Shown: positions 8,361 to 17,808 of the stretch, piece after piece
Numbering within the stretch: the stretch's first letter is position 1
Layout of the letters: each line of letters starts with the position of its first letter
Assembly: GCA_002356435.2 (NCBI GenBank)
Contig: AP018040.2
Coordinates: forward strand, 3,472,001-3,536,000
Origin: Petrimonas sp. IBARAKI
Lineage (GTDB): Bacteria; Bacteroidota; Bacteroidia; Bacteroidales; Dysgonomonadaceae
Direction: 5' to 3'
Length of the DNA stretch: 64,000 nt
The notes under the pieces: generated by a model
Database searches by the model: none
Seen by the model: the letters and a program-made list of their open reading frames with translations, nothing else
Told to the model about the DNA's origin: nothing
Made by a program: the position numbers and the translations under genes

Positions 8361-8392
8361 AGGAGCCTTCTTCGCCGAAAGGCTCCTTTTTT
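8361..8392 (+). terminator. Terminator of the ferritin gene
   Basis: AGGAGCCTT (8361-8369) pairs perfectly with AAGGCTCCT (8379-8387) around a nine-base loop and runs into TTTTTTG. It begins 22 bases after the ferritin stop. Confidence 0.9.
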
Positions 8393-8494
8393 GTTTGGTT
8401 AACTTTTCAGCGAAGAGAGTCTCTGAATAAACTTTTTAGGTTAAACTTCATCTAACATCCTGTTCTTTATCGGACTTTAGCAAGTACAAGTATA

Positions 8495-8821
8495 ATGCAT
8501 ATTAAAAACTTGAAAATGGAAAGAAAATACAAAAAGCTCTTCAAATGCATGGTGCTCGACGCTATCGGTATGGCGTCAGCAGCCCTACCCGTCATCGATG
8601 TTGTGTGGGCACCCATCGCGGCATCCATCAGCTACAGGATGTTCGGGGAGAAAAGGGGAAAATACACATCCGTTATCACCTTTATTGAAGAAATACTACC
8701 CGTTACCGATGTAATTCCATCGTTTACTATTTTTTGGTTTTTATTCGATTTTCTGGGTGTCGGGAAAGAAGCCAAAACGGCCAATCCCCCTGTGGATACA
8801 GATTTTGTCGAAATCAACTGA
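8495..8821 (+). CDS. Small conserved-looking membrane protein
   Basis: A 108-residue protein (101 if it starts at the ATG at 8516) that I do not assign to a family. It has a basic N-terminus, hydrophobic stretches at about residues 19-46 and 76-89, and the phrases PVIDVVWAPIAASISYRMFG and PVTDVIPSFTIFWFLFDFLG, a pattern of two half-repeats each containing PV.D(V). This suggests a small inner-membrane protein, perhaps with re-entrant segments. It lies 15 bases before the TraB/GumN lipoprotein gene and may be co-transcribed with it. Confidence 0.65.
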   Translation: MHIKNLKMERKYKKLFKCMVLDAIGMASAALPVIDVVWAPIAASISYRMFGEKRGKYTSVITFIEEILPVTDVIPSFTIFWFLFDFLGVGKEAKTANPPVDTDFVEIN

Positions 8822-8836
8822 TACCGTTATAATTTT

Positions 8837-9742
8837 ATGAATTTACGAAAACTAACCGGCTGCCTGATCCTTTTCTTTACCCTGACAGCCTGCGCGAACA
8901 CAACAGGGGAGACAAACGCGCTATTGTGGAAAATCTCGGGAAACGGCCTTGAATTCCCGTCCTACCTGTTTGGAACACACCACTTGGTCCCGTTGTCGTT
9001 TTTAGACAGCATCATCGGCCTGGAAGAAGCGTTCGAAGCGACTGAACAAACAGTGGGTGAGCTCGATATGAGCAAAATGAGTGAGATGCAAATAAAGATC
9101 ATGGGTGCTGCCATTATGCCCAACGAGTACGACTACCGAACACTTATAAGCGAAGCGGATTTTCAGTTGCTCGACAAAACACTGAAAGAGCTTACCGGTA
9201 TCGGACTGGATCAGCTTGGCAGAATGAAACCGGCCATGCTGAGCAATTTGATTTCCGTCTCTTTATATCAGAAATATTACCCTGCTCTATCAGGGAGCAC
9301 AAGCATCGATCAGCACTTCCAGGAAGAAGCGGCCAGGCGTTCCCGTCCCGTACGCTCTTTGGAAACGGCCGAAGAACAAATTCGCCTATTGTTGGGCACG
9401 CAAACCATCGAAAGGCAGGCCGAACTGCTTACTTGCATGGTGAATCATCCCGGGATACTGAAAGAGCAAATGGACAGGTTGCAAACGGCGTACATGGCTC
9501 AGGACATTAACGCGCTGAACGCTTTGTACGAAGAGGAGTTGCCCGGAGATCCCTGCCCCGGCACCCCGGAAGAAAAAGACGCGATGAACAAGGACCGGAA
9601 CGAGAGGTGGTTAAAACTCCTTCCGGATATTGTGCGGGAAAAACCATCGTTCATCGCTGTCGGATGCCTTCACCTGGTGGGTAAAGACGGACTGATCGTG
9701 GGACTGCAGAAGATGGGATACCGGGTTGAGCCGGTGAAATAG
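8837..9742 (+). CDS. TraB/GumN-family lipoprotein
   Basis: A 301-residue lipoprotein; the lipobox is LTAC with the acylated cysteine at 19. The rest is a TraB/GumN (TIKI-like) domain, beginning with LLWKISGNGLEFPSYLFGTHH (split here by a conserved GTHH metal-ligand motif near residue 47) and ending with SFIAVGCLHLVG before VGLQKMGY. Members of this clan are thought to be metal-dependent proteases or hydrolases facing the periplasm, but the bacterial GumN branch has no settled substrate. Its stop faces the rlmD stop with seven bases between them. Confidence 0.85.
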   Translation: MNLRKLTGCLILFFTLTACANTTGETNALLWKISGNGLEFPSYLFGTHHLVPLSFLDSIIGLEEAFEATEQTVGELDMSKMSEMQIKIMGAAIMPNEYDYRTLISEADFQLLDKTLKELTGIGLDQLGRMKPAMLSNLISVSLYQKYYPALSGSTSIDQHFQEEAARRSRPVRSLETAEEQIRLLLGTQTIERQAELLTCMVNHPGILKEQMDRLQTAYMAQDINALNALYEEELPGDPCPGTPEEKDAMNKDRNERWLKLLPDIVREKPSFIAVGCLHLVGKDGLIVGLQKMGYRVEPVK

Positions 9743-9749
9743 GCAAAAC

Positions 9750-11162
9750 CTAGGTCCGTCTCTCTAGCAAGACCACATTCTCCACGTGATGGGTTTGCGG
9801 AAACATATCCACCGGCTGCACGCGGGCGACCCGGTATTTACTGTCCAGCAGGTTGAGGTCACGCGCCTGGGTGGCAGGATTGCAACTTACATAAACAATC
9901 CGCTGCGGTTCGGCAAAAAGAATGGCCCCGATCACATCGTCATGCATCCCGGCTCGGGGAGGATCCGTGATAATCACATCGGGACGGCCATGCTCACGAA
10001 TAAAATCTACCGTCAGGATTTTTCTCATATCTCCGGCAAAAAACGACGTGTTTTCGATATTATTGTTGCGTGAATTTTTTCGCGCATCCTCGATAGCCTC
10101 TTCCACAAATTCAATCCCGATAACTTTTCCAGCATTTCGCGCAACAAAATTGGCAATGGTTCCCGTTCCGGTATACAGATCATACACCCGCTCACTGCCC
10201 GACAGCCCGGCAAACTCCCGCGCAACTTTATACAGGCTGTAAGCCTGACGACTATTGGTCTGGTAAAATGATTTCGGGCCTATTTTAAATTGCAGGCCTT
10301 CCATTTCTTCCACAATATACTCACGCCCTTTCCAACAGATCACTTCCTGGTCGGTAATGGTGTCATTGGCCTTCCGGTTAATGATGTAGAGCAGCGAAGT
10401 GATTTGCGGAAACTTGCCGGCTAGAAAATTCAGGAGCATCTCCCTTTTTTCAGCATCATCTTCGTAAAACACTACAATAACCATCCACTCTCCAACAGAG
10501 GTGTTGCGCAGGATAAGCGTACGCATCAGCCCGGACTGGTTGCGGAGGTCGAAAAACGAGAATTTGTTTTTCAGGCAAAAATCCCGGGCAGCATTCCGTA
10601 TCTGGTTAGACAGGTCGTCCTGCAACCAGCATTTGTTTATATCAAGCACTTTATCGAACATACCGGGGATATGGAACCCCAACGCATCCATCTGCCTGGG
10701 CTCACTCCCGGAGCTAATCTCCTTCTCCGTCAGCCACCGTTTGTCTGAAAATGTGAATTCAAGTTTGTTCCGGTAAAAAGTGGTTTCCGGAGCACCCAGA
10801 ATGGGTGAAATTTCCGGCAATTCTACCTTGCCGATGCGCGTCAGGTTATCCTCAACCTGTTTTTGTTTGTATTTTAACTGTTCCCCATAAGGCAGGATCT
10901 GCCACTTACAGCCCCCGCATGTCCCAAAATGTTCGCAAAAAGGGTCCGCCCTGTTTTCGGAAAACGATTCAAACCGGGTCACTTTGCCTTCAGCGTAATT
11001 ACTTTTCTTTTTGGTGATCTGTATATCGGCCACATCACCGGGAACGGCATACGGGACAAAAACCGTCATTCCGTCCACCCGGGCAATTGCTTTGCCTTCT
11101 GCCGCTACACCGGTAACAGGTACCTTTTCCAATAAAGGAAGTTGCTTTCTCTTTTTTGCCAT
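9750..11162 (-). CDS. rlmD: 23S rRNA (uracil-5-)-methyltransferase, RlmD type
   Basis: A 470-residue SAM-dependent RNA m5U methyltransferase. It has an N-terminal TRAM domain (about residues 10-65), an iron-sulfur cluster motif with C76, C82 and C85 in FCEHFGTCGGCKW plus a later cysteine in DINKCW, and a C-terminal Rossmann methyltransferase with DLYTGTGTIA. The nucleophilic cysteine is near residue 427 in VSCNPATQARDL. The Fe-S motif favours RlmD (U1939) over TrmA; RlmC-like specificity cannot be excluded. A TACCTTTG box lies just upstream. Confidence 0.9.
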   Translation of the reverse strand: MAKKRKQLPLLEKVPVTGVAAEGKAIARVDGMTVFVPYAVPGDVADIQITKKKSNYAEGKVTRFESFSENRADPFCEHFGTCGGCKWQILPYGEQLKYKQKQVEDNLTRIGKVELPEISPILGAPETTFYRNKLEFTFSDKRWLTEKEISSGSEPRQMDALGFHIPGMFDKVLDINKCWLQDDLSNQIRNAARDFCLKNKFSFFDLRNQSGLMRTLILRNTSVGEWMVIVVFYEDDAEKREMLLNFLAGKFPQITSLLYIINRKANDTITDQEVICWKGREYIVEEMEGLQFKIGPKSFYQTNSRQAYSLYKVAREFAGLSGSERVYDLYTGTGTIANFVARNAGKVIGIEFVEEAIEDARKNSRNNNIENTSFFAGDMRKILTVDFIREHGRPDVIITDPPRAGMHDDVIGAILFAEPQRIVYVSCNPATQARDLNLLDSKYRVARVQPVDMFPQTHHVENVVLLERRT

Positions 11163-11182
11163 TGCCTATTTTTTTGAAGGTG

Positions 11183-11190
11183 CAAAGGTA
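11183..11190 (-). promoter_or_regulatory. -7 box of rlmD
   Basis: TACCTTTG on the minus strand, 20 bases before the rlmD ATG; no -33 element recognised. Confidence 0.5.
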
Positions 11191-11215
11191 TGCAATATTC
11201 CATTCAGCCCGTCAT

Positions 11216-13708
11216 CTATTTTACCAGAATCTCAATCCTTCCGCTTTGTACTCCTTTTGCTTTTGCCTCCAGCACGATCGTTCCCGGTTCTTCTCCGGCC
11301 TGCACCAACGCAGTAAGCTGTCCGCTGAAAAGCTTCATTCTGGGGAGTTGGAACGATTCCAGACTGGCTGCATTTCCATTGGCAACAGCTTTAAATACAC
11401 CGGCACCTTTTACCGTAAAAGAAATTTCCCTGTCTTCAACCGGGCAGAAATTTCCAGCTTTATCCACAAGCTTCACGTTGACGAACGAAATGTCCTCGCC
11501 GTCAGCGTTAATCACGTTTCGATCGGCCTGCATAACAACGCGATACGGTTTTCCAGCGGTACGCACTTCTTTCTCGGCAACCGCTTTTCCGTTGTTGTCG
11601 TACGCCACCACCTTCACCGTTCCCGGTTCATAACGGGTATCCATCCACATCAACCGGTAGCGCTTCTGCCGTTCGAAACTCTTTTGCGCTTCTGTCGTAT
11701 AACTTCCTTCAAGCGGGACAGACAGTTCCTTAGTACGTTTTCCCTGGCTTTTCCCGTTGATAAACAACTCTGCCGACGGATAACTGGTGTACACAAAAAC
11801 GGGCGTCACTTCCCCTTCACGCCCTTCCCAATTCCAGTGAGGCAGGATGTGCAGCGTTTCTTCCTCTTTATTCCAGTGGCTGCGATAGAGATAAAAACGG
11901 TCCTTGGGAATTCCCGCCAGATCAACCGCGCCAAAAAGGGAGCTGTGACTGGGCCACGCGCTGTAGTATGGCGTCGGTTCTCCCAGGTAATCGATGCCCG
12001 TCCAGATAAACTCTCCGATGGTATACGGCAAATCTTCGTGTTGAATAAAATCATCCTCAGGAAGATTCGACCAACCGCAATGCTCTACATCGTATGAAGA
12101 GGCCTGATGATCATCGTACTGCGCCATGGATTTACGCTCCACCGGAAACTTGTATACCCCTCGGGAACTAAGCGTAGATGCCGTTTCACTGCCTAAGATT
12201 ACCTGTTGCGGTAAGCGGTCGTACGCCTCCTGATAACGAAACGGACGATAATTGAATCCTGGAACCTCCATCACGGCCCCCATGTTGTTGGAAAGCACAT
12301 GGTCGGGACGGTCCATTCCATTGGTTACCGGACGAGTCGGGTCTTCGCGGTGGCAAATATCTTGCAGGAAACGTGCCACCCTTGAACCGTGCTTGTTACT
12401 TTGCTCCTCTACTTCATTGCCTATGCACCACATCACCACACTGGGATTGTTCCGATAATGATGCAGCACGTTCGTCAGGTCCTTCTCCGCCCACTCGTTA
12501 AAATAGCGGTTGTAGCCGTTTTTCACTTTCGGAATGGCCCATTCGTCAAACGTTTCCACCATCAGCATCATTCCCATTTCATCGGCAATCCGAACATATT
12601 CAGGTGCAGGCATATTGTGTGAAGTGCGGATAGCGTTTACACCCATATCCTGCATCGTACGGATCTGGCGACGGATGGCAGCTTCGTTCACTGCAGCCCC
12701 CAGCGGTCCCAAATCGTGATGCAGGCATACGCCCTGAAATTTTATCTTCTCGCCATTCAGGTAAAAACCGTCGTTGGGCTTAATCTCCAGGGTACGTATG
12801 CCGAAAGGCGTGGTGTACTCGTCAACCAATTGATTGTTTTCGTAGAGCCTAGACACCGCCGTATACAGGTTCGGCTGTTTAATCCCCCACAATTGGGGAT
12901 TTTCCACGGCCAGGTTTTGTGAAAATTCACCCATGTCGGCTTTAGAGAGCGTATTCTCTGCGGAAGCGATTGTATTGAACGACTTGTCCCGGATCTCGGT
13001 AACCAGTTTCAGATTGCCTTCTCCGGAGGCATGTACCCGGGTGCGGACATTCACACGCGCAACATCTTTTTCCACAACAGGCGTTGTAACGTAAGTCCCC
13101 CAGATGGGAATGTGTGTCTTGTCCGTAACGATCAGGTGAACGTTTCGGTAGAGTCCCGCACCGGGATACCAGCGCGATTGTTCTTCAAAATTTTCGAGGC
13201 GGACTGCAAGCACATTCTCCTTTCCATCGTTGTTTATAAGACCGGTAATATCAAGATAAAACGTGTTGTATCCGTTCGGCCAATATCCAGCCTCTTTCCC
13301 GTTGACGTAAACTCGGGCATTGCTCATTGCCCCGTCGAACTGAATTTTCACCCGCTTGTCACCGGTGAAATCCGGAATCGAGAATCTATTCCTGTACCAT
13401 CCGACACCGGTGAAAGGAAGTCCGCCCGTTCTTCCGTAATGTTCGGTCGCTTTTGTCTGACCGTCCTGGACAATAGCCATCCGGTGGATATCGTTAGACC
13501 GGTCAAACGGGCCGTAAATAGCCCAATCGTGGGGCACCTCCACCGACTGCCAAGAGGCATCGTTGAAATTTATTCCCGAGGCAGATGCGTTGTCTTCACG
13601 CGAAAACTTCCAGCCTTTTTTTAACGTTAATTGTACACGGGTTTGCGCTTCAGCAGAAAAAGTCACTGCTAGATAAAACAGAACCATCAAAAGTTGAGCT
13701 ATCCTCAT
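11216..13708 (-). CDS. Glycoside hydrolase family 2, beta-galactosidase-like
   Basis: An 830-residue exported enzyme with a signal peptide ending near residue 22 (SAEAQ). Domain order is a GH2 sugar-binding jelly roll (PHDWAIYGPF, then GWYRNRF), an immunoglobulin-like domain, the TIM barrel and C-terminal beta domains including DUF4982-like and Ig-like segments. The acid/base glutamate lies near residue 432 in CIGNEVEEQ and the nucleophile near 507 in LGSETAST. The substrate is probably a terminal beta-linked hexose, with beta-galactosidase the best guess. No SusC/SusD pair is adjacent, so it is not in an obvious polysaccharide locus. It lies 47 bases after fumC on the same strand. Confidence 0.88.
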   Translation of the reverse strand: MRIAQLLMVLFYLAVTFSAEAQTRVQLTLKKGWKFSREDNASASGINFNDASWQSVEVPHDWAIYGPFDRSNDIHRMAIVQDGQTKATEHYGRTGGLPFTGVGWYRNRFSIPDFTGDKRVKIQFDGAMSNARVYVNGKEAGYWPNGYNTFYLDITGLINNDGKENVLAVRLENFEEQSRWYPGAGLYRNVHLIVTDKTHIPIWGTYVTTPVVEKDVARVNVRTRVHASGEGNLKLVTEIRDKSFNTIASAENTLSKADMGEFSQNLAVENPQLWGIKQPNLYTAVSRLYENNQLVDEYTTPFGIRTLEIKPNDGFYLNGEKIKFQGVCLHHDLGPLGAAVNEAAIRRQIRTMQDMGVNAIRTSHNMPAPEYVRIADEMGMMLMVETFDEWAIPKVKNGYNRYFNEWAEKDLTNVLHHYRNNPSVVMWCIGNEVEEQSNKHGSRVARFLQDICHREDPTRPVTNGMDRPDHVLSNNMGAVMEVPGFNYRPFRYQEAYDRLPQQVILGSETASTLSSRGVYKFPVERKSMAQYDDHQASSYDVEHCGWSNLPEDDFIQHEDLPYTIGEFIWTGIDYLGEPTPYYSAWPSHSSLFGAVDLAGIPKDRFYLYRSHWNKEEETLHILPHWNWEGREGEVTPVFVYTSYPSAELFINGKSQGKRTKELSVPLEGSYTTEAQKSFERQKRYRLMWMDTRYEPGTVKVVAYDNNGKAVAEKEVRTAGKPYRVVMQADRNVINADGEDISFVNVKLVDKAGNFCPVEDREISFTVKGAGVFKAVANGNAASLESFQLPRMKLFSGQLTALVQAGEEPGTIVLEAKAKGVQSGRIEILVK

Positions 13709-13755
13709 AAAAAGTAATTTTATTGTATTGAGTTAGTAAAATTCAGTAAAAATGT

Positions 13756-15174
13756 TCAATCCACAGGTTTGGTCATATTCCCGGGTTTCACCCATTCATC
13801 GAAGTCTTCGGCGGTAACATAACCCAACCGCACCGCCTCCTCCTTTAAGGTGGTTCCGTTTTTGTGAGCAGCTTTGGCTATCTCGGCCGCCTTGTAGTAA
13901 CCGATTTTTGTATTCAAGGCCGTTACAAGCATCAAGGAATTATTCACCAATGCCTTGATTCTTCCTAAGTTCGGCCTTATTCCTGAAACGCAATGTTCAT
14001 TGAAAGATACGGCGGCATCTCCAAGAAGGCGGGCGCTCTGTAAGAAGTTCGCCGCCATAACCGGTTTAAAAACATTTAATTCAAAATGGCCCTGCATGCC
14101 GGCGACACCTATCGTCACATCGTTTCCCAGGATTTGTGCGCAAACCATCGTTACAGCTTCTGCCTGAGTAGGATTCACCTTCCCCGGCATGATGGAAGAA
14201 CCCGGCTCATTGGCAGGGATCGTTATCTCTCCAATTCCACTTCGTGGCCCGGATGCAAGCATACGGATATCATTGGCTATCTTGTTAAGCGAAACCGCCA
14301 CCTGTCTCAATGCTCCGTGCGTTTCAACCAGGGCATCGTGTGCGGCAAGTGCTTCGAATTTATTTTTTGCAGTCACGAAAGGCAACCCTGTAAACTCCGC
14401 TATGTATTTTGCTGCGAGGACATCGTAATTTCTGGGAGCATTCAGGCCGGTCCCTACCGCGGTTCCGCCAAGAGCCAGTTCGGCCAGGTGAGTCAAGGTG
14501 GTTTCAATGGCTTTTATACCGTATTCCAGCTGAGCAGCATATCCACTGAACTCTTGTCCCAATGTCAGGGGGGTAGCATCCATAAAGTGAGTACGCCCGA
14601 TCTTGACCACTTCTTCCGTTTCGATGGATTTTACAGCAAGTGTTCTTTGTAAACCACGCAATCCCGGCAAGGTAACCTCAACAATTTTTTTATAGCAGGC
14701 AATGGACATCGCCGTTGGAAACGTATCGTTGGATGACTGCGATTTATTTACATCATCGTTCGGGTGAAGGGGCTTCTCTCCATCGCCGACTTCCCTCCCG
14801 GAAATCTGATAAGCGCGGTTGGCAATCACTTCGTTTACGTTCATGTTGCTTTGCGTTCCAGAGCCGGTCTGCCAGATAACCAAAGGGAACTGATCGTCCA
14901 GCTTCCCCTCCAGTATTTCATCACACACTTGCGCAATCAGGTCCCGTTTTTCCTGCGACAACACCCCCAGCTCGCAATTGGCGTACGCAGCACTTTTTTT
15001 CAGGTACGCAAATCCATAAATAATATCCAGAGGCATGGAAGCAGGCGCTCCTATTTTAAAATTGTGGAGCGAACGTGCGGTTTGCGCACCCCAGAGTTTA
15101 TCAGCAGGAACTTTTACCTCCCCCATCGTATCTTTCTCAACTCTGTATTTTATTTTGGATTTTTTAGAATTCAT
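13756..15174 (-). CDS. fumC: Class II fumarate hydratase
   Basis: A 472-residue enzyme of the fumarase/aspartase superfamily. It interconverts fumarate and malate in the cytosol without an iron-sulfur cluster. The superfamily signature [15 protein letters not shown] lies near residue 326, and [19 protein letters not shown] and [16 protein letters not shown] are the other two conserved regions. [10 protein letters not shown] and the preserved H in THFMDA fit fumarase; aspartate ammonia-lyase is the closest alternative and shares these regions. The 403-base upstream gap holds its control region, although I could not identify a consensus -7 box for it. Confidence 0.92.
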   Translation of the reverse strand: MNSKKSKIKYRVEKDTMGEVKVPADKLWGAQTARSLHNFKIGAPASMPLDIIYGFAYLKKSAAYANCELGVLSQEKRDLIAQVCDEILEGKLDDQFPLVIWQTGSGTQSNMNVNEVIANRAYQISGREVGDGEKPLHPNDDVNKSQSSNDTFPTAMSIACYKKIVEVTLPGLRGLQRTLAVKSIETEEVVKIGRTHFMDATPLTLGQEFSGYAAQLEYGIKAIETTLTHLAELALGGTAVGTGLNAPRNYDVLAAKYIAEFTGLPFVTAKNKFEALAAHDALVETHGALRQVAVSLNKIANDIRMLASGPRSGIGEITIPANEPGSSIMPGKVNPTQAEAVTMVCAQILGNDVTIGVAGMQGHFELNVFKPVMAANFLQSARLLGDAAVSFNEHCVSGIRPNLGRIKALVNNSLMLVTALNTKIGYYKAAEIAKAAHKNGTTLKEEAVRLGYVTAEDFDEWVKPGNMTKPVD

Positions 15175-15577
15175 CCCTTTTCTGATTTTCTTTATTTAAC
15201 TTTTGTACCCGTTACTGCTACGGCCAAATCTTCCAACAGACGATATATTGTGCCTCATTCCCCAAGTCAGTAAAAAGGCAGACCTGCCCTTTCCTTCAAA
15301 GCCTGATAACCAAACAGCGTCCAACCTTATTAATGCGAGTAGATAATCAGGATGGAAACATCTTCTGTATATCACTGAACCAAATAGACCGCACGCTGTA
15401 GCAAAGAAACAATTTTTTACTCAACAGACCAAATTCAAGTTTAACAGCTATACCTTTTTATTATAAAAAATAATATAAAATTATTGAACAATTTGCCGGG
15501 ATTTTCGTTTATTTCTTACAAAAATATTTCCCTGTTTTTGCGGTAAAATCCCGGTATCACTTTTTAATAACACTCAC
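15175..15577. other. Divergent intergenic region between fumC and an OMP gene
   Basis: This 403-base gap has no convincing gene. Its right half is AT-rich (around 15455-15490) and holds a perfect ten-base inverted repeat at 15496-15554. I found no strict TAnnTTTG box for either flanking gene. Confidence 0.6.
15496..15554. repeat. Inverted repeat upstream of the OMP gene
   Basis: CCGGGATTTT (15496-15505) and AAAATCCCGG (15545-15554) are perfect ten-base inverted arms separated by 39 bases, ending 23 bases before the OMP start. They could be paired operator half-sites or a 5'-leader stem; the sequence alone does not decide. Confidence 0.7.
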
Positions 15578-16363
15578 ATGAAAAAAACAGCTTTATTATC
15601 CCTTTTGGCACTGATGATTATGGGTGGTGTCAACGCACAACAAATTAACAGACAATCGAATGCCGCTGACGGGCTGCTGTCGGGAGGCAAAACCATCCTA
15701 AAGGCCAATGTCCTGGGGTGGGCGACTCGGAATTTCGGGTTTTACGGAGAACAGATCATTAGCAAAAACATCAGCGCCGTACTGGGAGTGAACATTATGC
15801 CCCAGGGCGGGGTCCCTTATATCAGCCGTTTTTCAGATGATCCTCAACTCGAAGACATCCGGATTGGCACGTTCTCCTTTACACCCGAGGTGCGTTTTTA
15901 CTTAAGCAGATCCGGCTACGGTAAAGGCTTCTATATTGCCCCATATTACAAATACGAACGCTTTAAAGCTTCAAACCTCTTAATAGAATTTGAAGATCAG
16001 AATAGTGTGCCGCAAGAAATTAACCTTAAGGGTAATTTGAATACCCACAGTGGGGGAGCAATTATCGGAATACAATGGTTAGCCGGGAAAAAGAAAAGGA
16101 TCGCGCTTGACTGGACAATCATTGGTGCTCACTACGGCACGAACAAAGCCCTATTTAACGGAACTTCCAGCCATGAAATGTCTGCAGAAGAGCAAGCAAG
16201 CCTGAAACAGGAGATTATAAAGAACCTGAACGACATTGAAATTGGAGGGAAAAAAATTGCGGAGGTAGAGCGTGTTGATGTCTCTTCCACTTCGGCAGAA
16301 GCAAAGACCAAAGGCCCGTGGGCTTTTATCCGCTCTTCTTTCTCCATAGGATACAGGTTTTAA
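15578..16363 (+). CDS. Outer-membrane beta-barrel protein (DUF3575-like)
   Basis: A 261-residue exported protein with a signal peptide ending near residue 20 (GGVNAQ). The mature part has alternating hydrophobic strands and ends in SFSIGYRF, with the terminal aromatic residue expected of a barrel protein. The phrases LKANVLGWATRNFGFYGEQI and EVRFYLS resemble DUF3575-type outer-membrane proteins of Bacteroidales, whose function is unknown. A polar segment near residues 192-245 (EQASLKQEIIKN and following) probably forms a long loop. It has a long leader carrying an inverted repeat and is not obviously linked to the trp operon that follows. Confidence 0.7.
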   Translation: MKKTALLSLLALMIMGGVNAQQINRQSNAADGLLSGGKTILKANVLGWATRNFGFYGEQIISKNISAVLGVNIMPQGGVPYISRFSDDPQLEDIRIGTFSFTPEVRFYLSRSGYGKGFYIAPYYKYERFKASNLLIEFEDQNSVPQEINLKGNLNTHSGGAIIGIQWLAGKKKRIALDWTIIGAHYGTNKALFNGTSSHEMSAEEQASLKQEIIKNLNDIEIGGKKIAEVERVDVSSTSAEAKTKGPWAFIRSSFSIGYRF

Positions 16364-16404
16364 ATGTAAGAAACATTTTTTAAATGTTAAAGTTTGAAAA
16401 ATAC

Positions 16405-16435
16405 ATTGCTTTTTATTTTTTTAAACCTACATTTG
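16405..16435 (+). promoter_or_regulatory. Promoter of the trp operon
   Basis: The -7 box TACATTTG (16428-16435) is preceded by ATTG (16405-16408), one base off TTTG, with a 19-base spacer. Transcription should start near 16442, leaving about 12 bases before the leader-peptide ATG. Confidence 0.7.
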
Positions 16436-16453
16436 CAGCAAAATAATTGGAAT

Positions 16454-16513
16454 ATGAACATTTCTCTTGCTAACGGATATTGGTGGCGCTACTTACAACT
16501 CAACCGGTCGTAA
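16454..16513 (+). CDS. trpL: trp operon leader peptide
   Basis: A 19-codon open frame encoding MNISLANGYWWRYLQLNRS, with two adjacent tryptophan codons at 16481-16486 and a TAA at 16511. It begins about 12 bases after the predicted transcription start and ends 48 bases before a strong terminator hairpin that precedes trpB. Tandem Trp codons in a short ORF ahead of trp genes are the hallmark of ribosome-mediated attenuation: scarcity of charged tRNA-Trp stalls the ribosome at WW and lets transcription continue. No standard database-scale gene caller would keep a peptide this short. Confidence 0.8.
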   Translation: MNISLANGYWWRYLQLNRS

Positions 16514-16561
16514 GGGAAGCAGTCGTATCTATAGCAAGAACTCAATAACAATAAACATAGA

Positions 16562-16592
16562 AGAGCCTGTCGCACCTGCGACAGGCTCTTTT
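16562..16592 (+). terminator. trp attenuator terminator
   Basis: A perfect 12-pair stem, AGAGCCTGTCGC (16562-16573) with GCGACAGGCTCT (16578-16589), closes a four-base ACCT loop and runs into TTTTCG. It lies between the leader peptide and trpB. An eight-pair upstream helix is also possible (TCTTGCTA 16465-16472 with TAGCAAGA 16532-16539). A stalled ribosome at the Trp codons would mask its first arm. I could not find a long competing antiterminator by eye. Confidence 0.85.
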
Positions 16593-16620
16593 CGTTGGTA
16601 TCAAACAAAAAAAACAGTAT

Positions 16621-17808
16621 ATGCAGAATTTTTCAGTAGATAAGTCCGGATTTTACGGTGAATTTGGCGGAGCCTATATTCCTGAAATCCTTCACAGATG
16701 CGTTACCGAATTGCAGGACGCCTATCTCAGAATCCTGGAAAGCGAATCGTTTAAAAAAGATTTTGACCAGCTTCTCCGGGATTACGTAGGCAGGCCTTCT
16801 CCGCTTTACCGGTCTGGGTACCTTTCCGGTAAACACGGATGCAGCATCTACCTCAAACGGGAAGACTTAAACCATACCGGGGCACACAAGATCAACAATA
16901 CAGTCGGCCAGATTCTTGTTGCTAAACGATTGGGGAAAACCCGAATTATCGCCGAGACGGGTGCCGGGCAGCACGGTGTGGCAACCGCTACTGTTTGTGC
17001 TTTGATGCAGATGGAATGTATTGTTTATATGGGAAAAACCGATGTGGAACGCCAAGCCGTAAACGTCAAGAAGATGCAGATGCTGGGTGCAACGGTCGTT
17101 CCGGTTACTTCGGGGAACATGACGTTGAAGGATGCTACCAACGAAGCCATCCGCGACTGGTGCTGCAACCCGACGGACACACATTATATCATCGGATCCA
17201 CCGTTGGGCCTCACCCCTATCCCGATATGGTAGCCCGGTTACAATCAGTCATCAGTGAAGAGATCAGGAAGCAGCTGATGGAAAAGGAAAACCGTGCCGT
17301 TCCCGATTATCTTTTCGCCTGCGTGGGAGGGGGAAGCAACGCTGCGGGAACCATCTATCACTTCCTGAACGATGATGCGGTGAAAATCGTACTCGCCGAA
17401 GCAGGCGGCAAGGGAATCGACAGCGGAGAAACGGCAGCCACCATACAAATGGGCTCTATTGGAATTATCCACGGGTGCAAAACGTTGGTGATGCAAACGG
17501 AAGACGGACAAATCACGGAACCTTATTCCATTTCCGCCGGGCTGGACTATCCGGGTATTGGGCCCATCCACGCCCACCTGACAACTACCCGGCGGGCACA
17601 GGTAGTTGCCGTAAACGATGACGAAGCCCTAAAAGCCGCTTTCGAACTTACGCGTTATGAAGGCATTATCCCTGCATTGGAGTCGGCTCACGCACTCGCT
17701 GCGCTCGATAAAATCACTTTCAAACCGTCCGACATAGTTGTCCTGACACTTTCGGGAAGGGGGGATAAAGACCTGGAGACTTACTTTAAACAGATTGATG
17801 CAGATTGA
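16621..17808 (+). CDS. trpB: Tryptophan synthase beta subunit
   Basis: A 395-residue PLP enzyme that joins indole and serine to make tryptophan in the alpha2beta2 complex. The PLP lysine is K90 in HTGAHKINN, the phosphate loop is GGGSNA, and the GAGQHG region is intact. It is TrpB1-type in length and is the first structural gene of the operon, as is usual in Bacteroidales, just after the attenuator. Its last codons, including QIDAD, are made of two copies of the CAGATTGATN repeat that pairs with a second array before trpE. Confidence 0.97.
   Translation: MQNFSVDKSGFYGEFGGAYIPEILHRCVTELQDAYLRILESESFKKDFDQLLRDYVGRPSPLYRSGYLSGKHGCSIYLKREDLNHTGAHKINNTVGQILVAKRLGKTRIIAETGAGQHGVATATVCALMQMECIVYMGKTDVERQAVNVKKMQMLGATVVPVTSGNMTLKDATNEAIRDWCCNPTDTHYIIGSTVGPHPYPDMVARLQSVISEEIRKQLMEKENRAVPDYLFACVGGGSNAAGTIYHFLNDDAVKIVLAEAGGKGIDSGETAATIQMGSIGIIHGCKTLVMQTEDGQITEPYSISAGLDYPGIGPIHAHLTTTRRAQVVAVNDDEALKAAFELTRYEGIIPALESAHALAALDKITFKPSDIVVLTLSGRGDKDLETYFKQIDAD

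Noticed and set aside
11156-12097. A 313-codon open frame on the plus strand inside the GH2 gene
   Set aside because: It lies wholly opposite a clearly coding gene with intact catalytic motifs; it is a shadow of that gene's codon bias, with basic, low-complexity translation and no family match.
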